A program made the position numbers and the translations under genes. Under the pieces are notes generated by a model, which did not search any database, had not been told where the DNA came from, and saw nothing but the letters and a program-made list of their open reading frames with translations. This document shows, in pieces, positions 41,847 to 42,098 of a stretch of DNA of 42,098 nt (the stretch's first letter is position 1; each line of letters opens with the position of its first letter). The stretch lies in assembly GCA_002238765.1 (NCBI GenBank), contig MPMZ01000024.1, positions 1 to 42,098 of the forward strand. The letters run 5' to 3'. Source of the DNA: Nitrospira sp. bin75. Lineage in GTDB: Bacteria > Nitrospirota > Nitrospiria > Nitrospirales > UBA8639.

Positions 41847-42098
41847 TCATTCCCGCGCACGCGGGAAGGTGGATTCACATTTGAAGTGCAACAGGTGGTT
41901 TCTAAAAACCTCGGCGGGCGTCTGATAGCCGAGGCATTTCCGCGGGGTATTATTGTACGCCTGCACCAGTCGCGTAAAGTGCTCATTCGAGAGGGTCGCC
42001 AAGTCGGTCTTGCGAGGCAAGGTCCGGCGCAGGCGGCCGATGGCGTTTTCGATGCCGCCCTTTTGCCAGGGCGAGTGGGTCTCACAGAAGAAGGTTTC
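41847..42098 (-). CDS. IS30-family transposase, partial (C-terminal 83 residues)
   Basis: Cut by the window edge. From the left end of the reading frame (ETFFCETHSPW) to the stop it matches the copy at 32140-33150 with no difference that I can see, including catalytic Glu in GGIENAIGRLRR and the target-encoded FPRARE end. The element itself ends at about 41868, with right inverted repeat ATTCACATTTGAAGTGCAACA on the plus strand at 41873-41893. Confidence 0.93.
   Translation of the reverse strand, partial: ETFFCETHSPWQKGGIENAIGRLRRTLPRKTDLATLSNEHFTRLVQAYNNTPRKCLGYQTPAEVFRNHLLHFKCESTFPRARE
41868..42098 (-). mobile_element. IS30-family insertion sequence, second copy (partial at window edge)
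   Basis: Oriented opposite to the copy at 32098-33129, so the 3' ends of the two face each other. The inner junction is the same: the IS end GGTGGATTCAC abuts the palindrome ATTCCCGCGCACGCGGGAA of a family B repeat. Confidence 0.88.

Noticed and set aside
3521-41867. CRISPR array made of the many similar short sequences
   Set aside because: Copies are scattered, inverted, of variable spacing and hairpin-forming; there are no regular spacers and no cas genes.

Overview
The window reads as a chromosomal segment of a Gram-negative (TonB-using) bacterium with moderately high GC. My best guess is a Nitrospira-like member of the Nitrospirota. This rests on gene style (coproheme decarboxylase of the chlorite-dismutase fold, many dispersed palindromic repeats, lower-ligand B12 genes in this order) and not on a marker gene, so it is tentative.

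Layout. 262-3442: recQ helicase and a secreted serine esterase. 3698-16979: a vitamin B12 block on the + strand. cobQ comes first, then a cobalamin riboswitch with btuF-btuC-btuD (importer), then a second cobalamin riboswitch with btuB (outer-membrane receptor) and cobO/pduO, cobU, cobT, cobS, a small CWC-type Cys-rich protein, cbiB, cobD and a membrane-anchored unknown. Together these import corrinoids, adenosylate them and attach the nucleotide loop; no corrin-ring genes are in the window. 16945-18883: Rieske protein, HNH endonuclease, Met8-type siroheme/precorrin-2 dehydrogenase and a thiamine-binding-like protein. 18889-19514: a VapBC toxin-antitoxin pair whose toxin lacks the first catalytic Asp. 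19547-23480 (- strand): the translation operon rpsB-tsf-pyrH-frr-alr. 23893-25248: a ProA homologue with Thr in place of the catalytic Cys. 25498-31828: a methyltransferase with an unknown C-terminal half, a DUF4143-type ATPase, tRNA-Met, an unrecognised two-gene module, a membrane protein and a coproheme decarboxylase.

32098-42098: a region bounded by two inward-facing copies of an IS30-family element (the right one cut by the window edge). Between them lie a TonB receptor, a menG/ubiE methyltransferase, a B12-binding-fold radical SAM protein, an exported unknown, a HAD hydrolase and a CbbQ/NorQ-type ATPase. Both IS copies sit in the same position and orientation inside a dispersed palindrome of form ATTCCC-N8-GGGAAT, and the transposase reading frame has no stop of its own: its last residues and stop codon come from the target palindrome. 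The TonB receptor carries a homopolymer A7 tract directly after its best start codon, putting the start out of frame by one base, which suggests an on/off switch (or a sequence error).

Intergenic regions are packed with at least four dispersed repeat families: paired CCTTTGTAAGG hairpin elements, GTCATTCC palindromes, a ~30-base element that sits next to gene starts, and composite hairpin elements, some nested inside others.
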